Shown one piece after another: positions 12,901-23,236 of a stretch of 64,000 bases of DNA (position 1 is the first letter of the stretch; each line of letters starts with the position of its first letter). The translations under genes were made by a program, and so were the position numbers. Under the pieces are notes generated by a model. It was not told the DNA's origin. It saw nothing but the letters and a program-made list of their open reading frames with translations, and ran no database searches. Location of the stretch: NCBI RefSeq assembly GCF_000208745.1, contig NC_030851.1, forward strand, positions 10,892,126 to 10,956,125, given 5' to 3'. The stretch is from Theobroma cacao. Its lineage: Eukaryota; Streptophyta; Magnoliopsida; Malvales; Malvaceae.

Positions 12901-13971
12901 TGAAACCAAATATTCACTTAGAAATATTCAAATGCTGCAGAGGACATTGGTAAAACAAAAACAAGTTATGCCTGCTTATTTAAAACATGAGTTACAAACC
13001 TGTTTATGACATGCTAGACTTGCGCACAAGTATCAAACTCCTTACTTCAGTCTTTTTGGTACTAAAAATCAAGAAAACACTATAAATTCAAAGAAAGGAA
13101 ATTACGATCCCCTAAACTGCTTATGCTTCAAAATGATTCACTTAAACTATTATATTTTGATTTCTTATTCTTTTAAGTCAAAGGTCCTAATTCCATTGTA
13201 TCAAAATAACCAGTGCCAACTAGGCCCTGTCAGGTTGTAACCGGCTCAAGTCCTGGCTTCGAACCAAGGGCGTTCCCCACCCTCACCCCAAAAAAACCAA
13301 CTAACCCCTCCTTTTATCCGCTTCTCTAAAAAAAAAAAGCCCCATGATTAAAGATACTAGATAAATACATAAATAATACATGGGTACAATGAGACTTTGC
13401 ACCAAAGAGAAAGCGCAAAACAAATAAATGAAAATTAAAAAGAATTTGGCAAATCAAAATAAACCAATCTTAACCAAAGGCCCTGCCTGGCCACAAAATG
13501 GAATTCGAAAGAAAAGTAGAAACCTTTATTTTCTAGAATGATACTTATTCTGGTTTTTTTTTTTTTTACCAACAATCATCCTATTGAACCATCAGTAAGA
13601 CCTCGACTTTTCTCGTGGAAAGAATTTTCCAAGCAACCAAACAAAGACTTTAAACAAAAATCAACATAATAATATAGTAATAATAATCAAAGAATTGCAT
13701 GTGAAGCTAATCTACTAAAAGAGACAGAAAAACAAAAACACGGAATTACGATAAAAAAAAAAAACGTCAATCAAATCAAAAGATGATTAATCAAAAGTAC
13801 AACAAAAATCAATTGCATCCACTCAAACAGTCTTTGAATCAAACGGTAAAGCACGCGCAATAATCCTATTTTCCAAAAGAAAATTCATAATTTTCTTTAA
13901 TAAGAAAAGAAAAAAACCTGGGTTTGTTTGAGTCGCTTGGAGATCGAAGTCTCGTCTACACGAAGATCCAT
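9952..13971 (-). CDS. Large E2 ubiquitin-conjugating enzyme, UBC25/26-like
   Basis: Seven exons on the minus strand: 13918-13971, 12451-12588, 11749-12336, 11605-11668, 11099-11238, 10668-10979 and 9952-10206, giving 1551 nt and 516 aa. The first exon (MDLRVDETSISKRLKQTQ) is supported by an in-frame GT-AG join; an internal ATG at 12570 exists but has in-frame coding upstream. Residues 65-260 are a low-complexity linker with a strongly acidic Asp-rich stretch followed by FDNVDLPPGVEASIPWL. The UBC fold starts near residue 261 (QPKEWAKRIQDEWK). The catalytic cysteine is Cys350 in NPNLYNCGKVCLSLLG, followed by GTWHG. This layout matches the plant UBC23-26/BIRC6-like E2 subgroup, which transfers ubiquitin in cytosol or nucleus. 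Substrates are unknown. Its 5' leader contains a GA run. Confidence 0.9.
13190..13338. repeat. Possible SINE remnant in first intron of E2 gene
   Basis: A GC-richer island (GGCTTCGAACC, close to a pol III B-box) is followed by a C-rich tract and an A-run at about 13328-13338. It stands out from the AT-rich intron of the E2 gene. No convincing A-box or target-site duplication was found, so this is tentative. Confidence 0.3.
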
Positions 13972-14012
13972 AAAAAAGACTGATCCAACTTATATAAGGG
14001 AACCAATTTTCT

Positions 14013-14031
14013 AGAGAGAGAGAGAGAGAGA
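14013..14031. repeat. (GA)n microsatellite in E2 gene leader
   Basis: A GA run sits about 45 bp upstream of the E2 start codon on the minus strand, reading as a (CT)n leader tract there. Confidence 0.7.
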
Positions 14032-16599
14032 AACAAATAAAAAGTTAGAGCGAGAATTCGTACGTGATCCTGTTCACAAATTTTTTTTTTTTTCTATTTG
14101 AATTACAATTACTTCAAGCCATGCGATTCAAAAAATATAATAAATTCTTTTCTTTTTGAATGAAATCGAAAATCCGAAACTTTCTCAGTTTCCTTTTTCC
14201 GTGCAAAGGCGATTTTGTAGAGGAAAAAATAGTGTTTGGACTTTGGAAGAGTGGGTTTAGTTTGTTTTTTATTAATTATTATTTTTAATTTACATTTCAT
14301 TTTGGAGTGGGAAAGAGGGCAACCAAATGCGCCCCCTATTAGGTAACACTCCCGTCGTACGCATGAAGGGAAGCATTAAGACAGGCTAGTACGCGGCCAC
14401 AACCATCGTAATTTTGTACGTGTCGATCTATTATTTGTTGGCGTAAGTCCTAACCAAGGGTGGGTTCTCTCTAGTGCTGGGGTTAACAAGTGGGGGACCA
14501 TGGCTCCGGATGAGAGTGGGAATATCGGAACTACCCCTTTTGTTTCTGTTTTGTACTTTTTGGGGTTTCTCTCAAAAAAGTTTAGATGCAACAATGACTT
14601 TCATGTCCCCTGCCCCTATCGAGTTCATCACAACCGTAGATTTTGATGGTGGCGCCCTGCTCTGGTTTTGCCAAATCCTAGGGCTGCTTTTTTTTGTTAA
14701 CCAAAAGGATACTCGTTTGGGTTTTTTTTATAAATAATTTTTCATGAGTTCGTAAACAGGTTATAAACTTGACGTGTCCAATCAAAATATATAAATTAAT
14801 TATTAAATATATATAATAATTATCTAATTTTAAATATGTGAGAACTTTACCTTTAAATTATTGAGTTAAGCAAAAAAATTACTGCTAAAATTCACCATCG
14901 CCTCAGGGTGTTAGTAAGGGCCCCGCCCTCTAAAATTTACAAATTTTTTAATTTTTTAATTTTTAATTTTAATTTTATTTTTTTAAAATTTTAAAATTTT
15001 ATCTTTACAAACATTGAAGATATTATTTTCGTTTTTACGAATTTATAATTCTGACTTTATCACTGATCATCAAACATTTATTTGCTATTTTTCATAATTC
15101 TATTTTCACTTTGTGTTTAAACACTTGAACAAAAGAAGAGAACTCTTCGTTTTTTTTTTTTTTGAAATTTTGTATTTTCAAATCTTTTAAAAGGTCTATT
15201 TAAACAATATATAAAGTAACATAATTTTGATCATGCTTTTTAATATTTTTAGTGCTTAAAATGATATATTATTTATAAAATCTAATTTTTGTGAATATAA
15301 AATTTAATTTTTGGTTGTAAAATATAATTAAAAAAAACAATTATAAGAAAAAAGTATTATAAAAATAAGAAAATCTTCTATTTTATCTACCGTTAACTAA
15401 AATATCTTTATTTATAAACTTTAAATAGAGAAGAAATGAATTTACATAAATAAAAAAAATGAATACATGAACTTAGTAAATGAAAATGTATTTGTATTGA
15501 ATGAACTTTATAGGTGGGGATATACTTGCATAAAAAAGTATATTGGATATGAACAAGTTTTAAAAATTAAGAAAGCAAAACAAATATTCACATTTGTATT
15601 TATAATATTTTTAATTTTATTCTTTTTTATTAATATGAGATGAGATAAAGGACAAGAGATTTTCTTTTAAAAAAAGTAATAAAGTAACGCGAGTTTGACA
15701 AAATTCCCCAATAATTGAATTAACTTCCATTCAATTCAATTGTCATGGGCCATTATTTTGTCATTTATGCCTCGAGTCACGTCTCCTTGGTGGCCAAAAA
15801 AGGTTTATTCAGTCCGACAACCTGTTTTAGTTCAGTACCAAAGTTGCGTCAAGTGGAGAGCAGACCCCACCAAATGCTACAACATGATGGAGAAGTGAGA
15901 TAGCTCACTGTTAAATTTTATGGACGAGTATTTAAATTGAAATTAATGAACAATAGATGAAAAATATTTATCATTTAATTTAAAATTTATTATTAATAGA
16001 TAAAAAAATTTTATCATATTAATTATTTTAAATATATAAATATAATAAAGACTTCTTTATCTCATTATCAATTAGAAATTTATTCTAAAATTTAATATAA
16101 TATCAAAGTAAGTGCTATCGCATTGATTAAGTTTTTGTAATAAACTTTTTATACATACATACGTGAATTTTATATCATATCATAAATCTATTGTTCTTAC
16201 ATATAAAGTAAATATTAGAGTGATAATAAAAGAAATTTAAATTCTGTTAAATAAAAATATTTTAAATATATAAATATAATAAATATTTTTACACCAATTA
16301 TTAATTGATTTTAAATTTCATATTCATTTTAAAATTTAACAATACATAATAAATTCAGTTTAAACACTATTTATTACGTGACAAGTTGGGACAAAGAATA
16401 TGACATCTTCATTTGATGTTACATTACTGGTGGTTTTTTTTTTTTTCAAAAAACTCTTAATTCCTTGCTTTTTGTTAGTTTATAAAGAGCTTCAAACTTT
16501 ACTAGCTAAAGTACTATTCCATATGTTAACTTGTAAATGCTATGCACTGCTATTACTATGCTAAATAGATAAATTCATCCTTGAGGTTGTCATTTAATT
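14032..16599. other. AT-rich intergenic DNA
   Basis: Upstream region of the E2 gene and spacer. From about 14940 to 16400 it is very AT-rich. The segment ATTTTAAATATATAAATATA occurs near 16025 and again near 16255, so an internally repetitive or decayed element may be present. No gene is seen. Confidence 0.5.
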
Positions 16600-16639
16600 T
16601 AGTCAACAAAAGACTAGTCTGCATCCACCCACGAGGCAA

Positions 16640-18720
16640 GGGAGATTAGAGGTGCAACCAAGTGAAGTAAGTCGAAGGACATAATGTCCACTCTCGAACA
16701 CTGAGTAGTTAGAATGGAGGTGATTGTAGGAGAGATGAGAGACATACTCAAGGAGTTCGAGGCCAATATAGAAGAGTTGGGGTCCAGAGATGATGAGCTT
16801 CATGGAGCGTTGCAGTCAACCCTCAATGAATCAATGGAGATGTTGAACCATTGAGATGTGGCATTGAAAGAGCTTGTCAAGTCGTTGTAGCAAGAGGTAT
16901 GGGGGCTTAGGCAAAGGTAAACTCAAAAAATTTTTTGAGTGGTGTTATAATTAAAATAATAATAATAATTTAAAAAAAAAATTCAATTTAGGATCTATCA
17001 AGAGAGTACTTAGATCAAATTCAACACAACTTTGCTTAGAAGATTATTGAGTACCATCATTAGTAGAATGATATTGTTGTTGCCTAGGATTTGAATCTTG
17101 TGAGACAATTTCTTATATTTTAAAATATTTTTTCATGACTTATTTATACAAAAACTTGTTAAAAATTATTACTCATTTCTCATTAGTATATTCAACAACT
17201 AACAATTTGACAAATTTCTATTTATTGATCAAAATTAAGTATAAGCATCCACAGACCACATAAAATTAAATACAAAAATTAAATAATCAAATAATATATC
17301 TACAAAATAAATCAAAAAGAGAAAGACACAAGTTATTATTTGACATGTAATATTATTTTCTATTAGAAAGATTATGTTCGGGTCTCAAACTATCAAATTA
17401 ATTAAAACATATTTACACATGAATCATTGAAAAACTTGATTTTGGTTGAAAACTATTTACAGTTGAACAATTAAAGTCTAGATGAGTTGTTTTGAAAAAG
17501 TGAAAAATGCAACTAAAGATCAAGGAGAGAAGTCTGATTACAGGTCTTAAAAGTAATATTTGAATTTCTGGAGAGAAAGGGTGCAGTTTAGGTTTTGATT
17601 TTTTTAATAAAATCTTAAATTAATTTTTTTTTATCTTTTAGTATTTAAATATTAATATATAAATTATTTTTTGATAAATTTACTTCTATCGAGAATTTTT
17701 TACCCCACTCATTATAAAATTGTAAAAAAAGTAGTGGGTTTTCTTATGTTATTACCTATGTAAAATTCTGGATTAGTAATATACTTAGTATAAATTTTTA
17801 ACAATTGAGTGGTGTCATGTGACACCACTCTTATATAGCTAGGTCTGCCCATGTGCTTAAGGACAAACTCATCGCACTAGAAGCAACCATAGAAGGTGAT
17901 GCCCTAGTCGCTTGGTTGGGGACTCGCTTAAAGGTGCCTAAGCTCAAGGAATTCCAAGGTAAGAGAGAAGCCAAGGAGACGGATAATTTCCTATAGAGCT
18001 CGGGGCAATACTTCAAGGCCATGGGCATCACAGAGGATGCTTTACAGATTAACTTCGCAGCCATGTATTTGGTGGACATCGCCTTGCTATGATGGAGACA
18101 TAAGTGTAATGAAAAGCTTGGAGAATGACCATTAGCACTTAGGCAAAGTTCTAGAGGGAGTTCCAAAAACAATTATATCTTGACTATGCAAATAATGAGG
18201 CTCGTGGCAAACTCATGAGGCTTACCCAACAAGGTGAGATAAAAGAATATGTAAAACAATTCTCTGAATTATTGTTACAAATCAACGATCTTGGTGAAAG
18301 GGAAGCACTCTTTGCTTTTATGAATGGGCTCAAATCATGGGCCAAGTTAGAACTCTAAAGATGAGGTGTGCAAATCATCACGAAGGCCATGAGTGTGGTA
18401 GAATCGATGGTTGAGTGACATAAGTTCGACAACAAACCTTCCATTTCCAAACCTAAAGAGAAAGGTAAGAATAGGGGAGACTAAAATCAACACTCCAAAA
18501 AAGGCAATGGCAAGGGAAAAAAGTCATTCGAGAGAAGGAGAAGACCAACCAAAATGGGGGAAAAAATCCACGATCATGCCTTTTATGTGACAGTCCACAT
18601 TGAGTGAGGGATTGTTTGAAAAGGGCCAAGTTAGTGGCCATTGCTCAAGAGGAAAATGAACAAGACACAAAGGCCACAAAGCTTGGATCCATGGTGTTAA
18701 GCGCAATCAAGGCTAAAGGA
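16640..18720 (+). pseudogene. gag pseudogene of Ty3/gypsy element
   Basis: An N-terminal coiled-coil-like part (MRDILKEFEANIEEL region, 16735-16920) and the capsid part (LKVPKLKEFQGKREAKE, from about 17930) are split by the 16937-17830 insert. A zinc knuckle (C-L-L-C-D-S-P-H-stop-V-R-D-C) is visible at 18577-18615 with its Trp codon changed to TGA. Several further stops are present. Confidence 0.8.
16937..17830. mobile_element. AT-rich insertion in gag with short terminal inverted repeats
   Basis: The interval begins GAGTGGTGT and ends ACACCACTC, its reverse complement. The right end is itself a hairpin, an 11-bp inverted repeat with a 2-nt centre at 17807-17830. The left end abuts an 18-bp palindrome (CTCAAAAAATTTTTTGAG, 16923-16940). 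The interior is AT-rich and non-coding. The position breaks the gag frame, so it is a later insertion. No clear target-site duplication was found. Confidence 0.5.
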
Positions 18721-18741
18721 TTCACTTAAAAAAAGGGATTC

Positions 18742-18942
18742 TTGTTTGCTGACATAGTGGTGAATGGACAAACGGTGGAGGCTCTTGTTGACGCAGGGGC
18801 TTCAAACTTATTTGTGGCTGAGGGTGCTACCAAGAAATTGAGCTTGAAGCCCAATAAAAAGGTTGGTTTCATCAAAACGGTGAATTCAAAGGAAGTTCCA
18901 ACCATGGGCTTAACAATAGTGGATGTACAATTAGATGTGTAA
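18742..18942 (+). pseudogene. Retroviral-type aspartic protease domain
   Basis: The frame reads VNGQTVEALVDAGASNLFVA, the flap-type retropepsin core. The usual active-site triad D-T/S-G is D-A-G here, a change expected to weaken or abolish activity. It is preceded closely by the CCHC knuckle and followed by reverse transcriptase. Confidence 0.75.
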
Positions 18943-19259
18943 TAAGATTAATGCTTTACTTGTGCCTTTTGCAAATTCCATTTGTGTTGGGCACTACGGG
19001 ACAACGTGTAATACTAGTAAGAAAATGACGTAACCTAGACACTAAATTACTATTAGCAATGCAACTAGCGAAAGGTGCACGACGAAATGAGGAAACATTT
19101 GTCGCAGTCCTCAAGTTAGAGGATACCCCAAAGGCTCTTGTGAAGGCTCCAATCGAGGTGTTAAAGGTGTTGGACAAGTTCAAGGATGTGATGTTGGCAA
19201 GTTTACCTAATAGGCTACCTCCTCAAAGGGAAGTTGATCATCACATCGAGGTGGTACTA

Positions 19260-19853
19260 GGGACACAACCACAAGCATGAGCCCCTTATCAAATGTCCCC
19301 TTCAAAGTTAGTCAAGTTGAGGAAACAACAAAGAGAGTTAGTTGATCTTAGATTCATCAGACTTTCCAAATCCCTGTAAGGCACAACAGTGTTGTTATGA
19401 TGCAAGCATGATGAGTTTTTGAGGTTATGCATCGACTACATAGCTTTGAACAAGCTCACCATGAAAAACAAGTATCCCATACAGTTGATTATAGACTTGT
19501 TCGATCAGTTAGGAAAGGTGACATGGTTCACAAAGTTAGACTTACGTTCAGGGTACTACCAAGTACACATAGCCAATGGGGATGGGCCTAAGATTGCATG
19601 TGTGACTCGTTATGGTTCTTATGAGTTCCTCGTTATACCATTCGGACTCATTAGTGCTTCAGCCACGTTTTACACCCTCATGAACAAGGTATTACAACCT
19701 TTTCTTGATAAGTTTGTGGTTGTATACTTGGACGACATTGTCATTTACAATAAAGCATTAGAGGAGCATGTGGTACATCTTAAACAAGTGATGGAAGCAT
19801 TAAGGGAGAATGAATTGTTCGTGAAGAAGGAGAATTGCACTTTTAACCTCTAA
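19260..19853 (+). pseudogene. Reverse transcriptase domain of Ty3/gypsy element
   Basis: The longest open part is 19419-19853. It shows KLDLRSGYYQVHIA, the VIPFGLISASATF motif and the catalytic YLDDIVIYN box, so the palm residues are present. Upstream RT motifs (19260-19418) are out of frame or interrupted, and a stop ends the frame at 19851-19853. Confidence 0.85.
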
Positions 19854-19856
19854 GAG

Positions 19857-20480
19857 GGACCTTTCTTGGGAAATATTGTTGGTGGTGGATGCATTTGGTT
19901 GGATCTAAACAAAGTGAAGGCTATACTTGACAAAGAACCTCCCACTAAGGTAACTGAACTTTGATCATTTTTAGGCCTTGCTAATTATTGTCAAAGATTT
20001 GTTAGAGGCTACTCTTCTATCATTGCACCACTAACTGACATGCTAAGAAAGAGAAAGGCATGGGAGTGGAATATAATAAGCCAGTAAGCTTTCGAAAAAG
20101 TGAAAAAGGTAATATGTGAGGAGCCAATGTTAGCATTGTTAGATCACACCAAACCATACGAGGTCCACACTGGTAAAACAAATTTAGTGGCGAATGCCCT
20201 TAGTAGGAAGGCCACATTAATACTAGTGAGTGAAGCGTAGGGGGTGCTTGTGCTGCGCATCAAGAAGGGACTACCACATGATACTATGGCACAATCATTG
20301 ATGGAGTATGCCAAGGATGGGAAAATCAGACAATTTATGGTCCAAGATGGTCTTCTTTACCCTCAAGAGTTGAGGTTATATTTGTCGCAACATGGAGGAT
20401 TATGTAAAGAGATCATAAATGAGTGCCATGATTCGAGTTAGGCTAGACACCTTGGAATGCACTGCACCAAAACAAGGTAA
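19857..20480 (+). pseudogene. RNase H and integrase remnants
   Basis: After the RT thumb ([17 protein letters not shown]) the frame reaches the start of RNase H (KPYEVHTGK), then jumps to NALSRKA, which normally closes the RNase H region, so most of that domain is deleted. The integrase zinc-binding segment begins (20244-20470, GLCKEIINECHDSS) and then breaks off before the catalytic core. Confidence 0.7.
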
Positions 20481-20529
20481 AGCTTTTCCTTAAGGCAAGG
20501 AGGGCGTTGCCGAATTGAGTGTGAGAGAA

Positions 20530-20961
20530 TGTCACAGCCCAAGAAGTCAAACCAGCCTAGGCCCAACAGGTAGGCCAAATAGCCTAAACAAACTAGCAGC
20601 CCACACACCCCTAAAAGTGTCTAATTTGATTTGAACTCTTAGATTTGCTAATGTATATCGAAGTTTAGATATAGATTTACTAGATTAAATTAAAATTTGG
20701 ATTTAATTTGAATATTATTTTTTCAAATTAAATCCCTTATCATCATTTCTTTATTTTATCCTATCTTATCCCTATATTGTAATCTAATCTTAACAAGAGG
20801 CCTATTAATGTATAAATAGGCCCCTTCTCCTCATTTGTAACTCATATAAGAGAAATAACAAAGCATTTCATTTCTCTAAATAGCTCTCTCTTTTTTTCCT
20901 TTATTTAGCTTTCGCTTTTGTTAGGTTTAAGGTTTATGTCGGTTGAGCTTAAGTTCCAACA
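20530..20961 (+). repeat. 3' LTR of Ty3/gypsy element
   Basis: A 432-bp block starts TGTCACAGCCC just after a purine-rich stretch and ends TTCCAACA. It contains TATAAATAGG at about 20811-20820, a good pol II TATA box, with a pyrimidine-rich leader behind it. No matching 5' copy lies in the window. Confidence 0.7.
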
Positions 20962-21983
20962 TGTGACATTAAACATTGAATCAATAATGTAATATTTTAA
21001 CTTTATTTGTAAAATTAAAATTTTTTTATCAATAATGTATAAAATAACAATCTTAATTGAAATAACTCTTTAACTTTTTTTTTTTATCATTCATTGACCC
21101 AACCGAATGAGAAGACTTGTGATGAGCTCAGCCTAGAAACTCAGGGTGGGTTGTTGCCATGAAACTTCTTATAATACATTTCAACCTTAATTAAAACTCT
21201 CTTTTGAGTCTTTTCCTTCCCTTGTTCTTTATTTATTTTTTTTTTTTGGTTTTGTCTAGCAATCGAGAATCCACCTTTAAAAGGGAATAATGATAGTAGT
21301 CAATGTTTGATATGTGTGAGCTTAGTGACTTAAATAATGGTTTGAATATATTTTCAAACTTTTTACACACCAAAAGTCCGTCTTAATAGCCGGAAAGTCA
21401 AGTAATGCAATCTATGGTATTTTTCCTCTCAGTTTCACTCACCAACTCTGTTGGCATAGCTGGACCGATTAATTTATTTGACCCGATTAAGTAGTACGTC
21501 TAGGGTTCTAGCATGACCATCAAAGGCACCGAAATTTTTCTTAGTCCTACCGTCCTATGCTATCAACACATGGGGAACCAATTTTCTACCAAATGTTCGC
21601 TTTGACCTGGGCCCCGGCTCGTCTCGAAGATTATCAATACATGGGCCTAGCCCATGATTTCCCCTACCTTATTATCGCCAAGTGGGAATCCAACGATCAA
21701 CATCCCTGACCCTGCCAAAACCCAAAAGAACAAAACCTTGAATTTAGCGGAAAACTTGCCAGCTCATGATGGCGCTAACTTTGGGCGCCAAACCAAACCG
21801 TTCCCGCTAAAATCACCCGCCATGCTTGCCTTCTTTATATGCTTCTCCCCCCTACAACGATGATCAAGAGCCCCCGAAAGCATCTCAAATCATCCAGTTT
21901 CCTTTCAACGTTTTCCGAATTCCCACCAAAATAATCTTTTCGTTAAATTTCCTCAAAGAACGTCGACTACTAAACGCCAAACC
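20962..21983. other. Spacer and promoter of the 229-aa protein gene
   Basis: AT-rich up to about 21480, then GC-richer towards the gene at 21984. No TATA box was assigned and no gene seen. Confidence 0.45.
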
Positions 21984-22673
21984 ATGGTGGTTCCTCTCGG
22001 CCCGGGCAAGTTCTACGGCAGTAGTCTTCCACGGCCCCGCATCTACACCGACACTAAGTTTAACTCCGATCGCGTAGATCCTCCGCTTCCGGTCCTCGAT
22101 CCGCTTCTCTCATGGGCCAATGAGGCCCACTGGTCCATGGGTGGTCTCAGCTTCAAGCGCCTCCGTCTCCAAGGTCGCATCGAAGGCAACGTCAAAAGAC
22201 TCAAGGCCCAGCGCGAGAAACTTGTCAAGGACAGCCCTGACAAAGCTCATATCATCAAGAAAAACAAGAGGGATGCTTCCGTATCTCCCCCTCCTGCTCC
22301 CGTGGCAGTAAAGAGAAGGAGGTTCTTGGACCTGAACGACGACGACGAGAGTGAAAATGAGGAGGACGAAATGGTGGAGGAGAGAGAAGAAAAGAGGGTG
22401 TTGAGGAGAGGTGCGGCGAGGAAATTGGGGGATGATTTTGAGCGAGTGGCGAGCAATGGCGTTGCGGTGAGCAAAAGGGAGAGGAGTTTTAGCGATGGGA
22501 TCGGCGTTGATGTGATGAATATTGTGGAGGAGGTTAACATGGAGTCGGAATTTCAAGGGGACAAGAAGAAGAAGAAGAGCATCGAGAAGGGCTTGAAGAA
22601 CGGCAAGGTTGAGGGGCAGAGTGGGACTAGGACCTCTCCAAGATTGGCAAAGCGTGGATCAAGTTCTAGATAG
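21984..22673 (+). CDS. Conserved plant protein, lysine/glutamate-rich, probably nuclear
   Basis: Intronless, 229 aa. The N-terminal third (MVVPLGPGKFYGSSLPRPR, then VDPPLPVLDPLLSWANEAH and WSMGGLSFKRLRLQGRIEGN) resembles a conserved block of uncharacterised land-plant proteins; I recall no assigned function. The rest is highly charged and probably disordered, with a KRRRFLDLNDDDESENEEDE stretch (possible nuclear localisation signal followed by an acidic patch; it also holds an LDLN motif, an EAR-like LxLxL variant missing the last Leu), Lys-rich runs near residues 193-197, and a C-terminal RTSPRLAKRGSSSR tail. The ATG is the first in frame and coding GC is higher than its surroundings. A chromatin- or DNA-associated role is only a guess. 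Confidence 0.75.
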   Translation: MVVPLGPGKFYGSSLPRPRIYTDTKFNSDRVDPPLPVLDPLLSWANEAHWSMGGLSFKRLRLQGRIEGNVKRLKAQREKLVKDSPDKAHIIKKNKRDASVSPPPAPVAVKRRRFLDLNDDDESENEEDEMVEEREEKRVLRRGAARKLGDDFERVASNGVAVSKRERSFSDGIGVDVMNIVEEVNMESEFQGDKKKKKSIEKGLKNGKVEGQSGTRTSPRLAKRGSSSR

Positions 22674-23236
22674 GTCTAGGATTTTTATGTTTGTGTTTGT
22701 TTGAGCTGTAAGCACTGCTAAATCTAAATTTATAGTGAATACAAGTTAATTTTCCTTGAATATACATAGAATAGGTGAAATAACTGGTTGACATTACTTG
22801 CTTCGTAGTCCATCAATGATGATCTGTAGGAGTTGGGGCTTAATTTATATTTTACAATTTCATCTACTTGATAACACAAACCATCCAGCGTGCTTAGCTG
22901 TTGGCTGTGACTGATTTTTGGGGAAGGACAATCAAAGACTGGTTTCATTCAAGCTTCAACCCTAACAACACCGGAAATTCTTCCAAACTATACTATTATT
23001 AATTTAATCTGTGCTGCAACCCACAAATATCTGGGGATTTCATTCACAGTTCTACCATGAAAATCTCTAAACAGACAGCTATGAAAATTTATGCAGCGTA
23101 GTGCTATATATCTGCATATCTACCTAATATAATTTGTGTGAAAATGAGAAAAAAAAAACGGTACAATACCAGTGAACTTGTACCCCTTGGACAAACGACC
23201 TCACCATAAAGAATTGATTTTCTGATTAAACTAGTT
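22674..23236. other. Convergent 3' intergenic region
   Basis: This lies between the 229-aa gene (plus) and the mannanase (minus) and probably contains both 3' UTRs. No other feature is seen. Confidence 0.5.

Larger units (their letters stand above)
16600..20961 (+). mobile_element. Decayed Ty3/gypsy retrotransposon, 5'-truncated
   Basis: Order on the plus strand is gag, CCHC knuckle, protease, reverse transcriptase, RNase H remnant, integrase N-terminus, polypurine-like tract, 3' LTR, which is Ty3/gypsy order. No 5' LTR is seen upstream. Coding frames carry many stops and frameshifts; gag is interrupted by a foreign insert (about 16937-17830); RNase H is mostly deleted, joining YEVHTGK directly to NALSRKA; integrase stops after its zinc-binding start. 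The element cannot be autonomous. Confidence 0.88.

Noticed and set aside
22110..22556. 148-aa open frame on the minus strand
   Set aside because: It lies wholly antisense to the 229-aa coding region, whose codon use and recognisable N-terminus make it the real gene.
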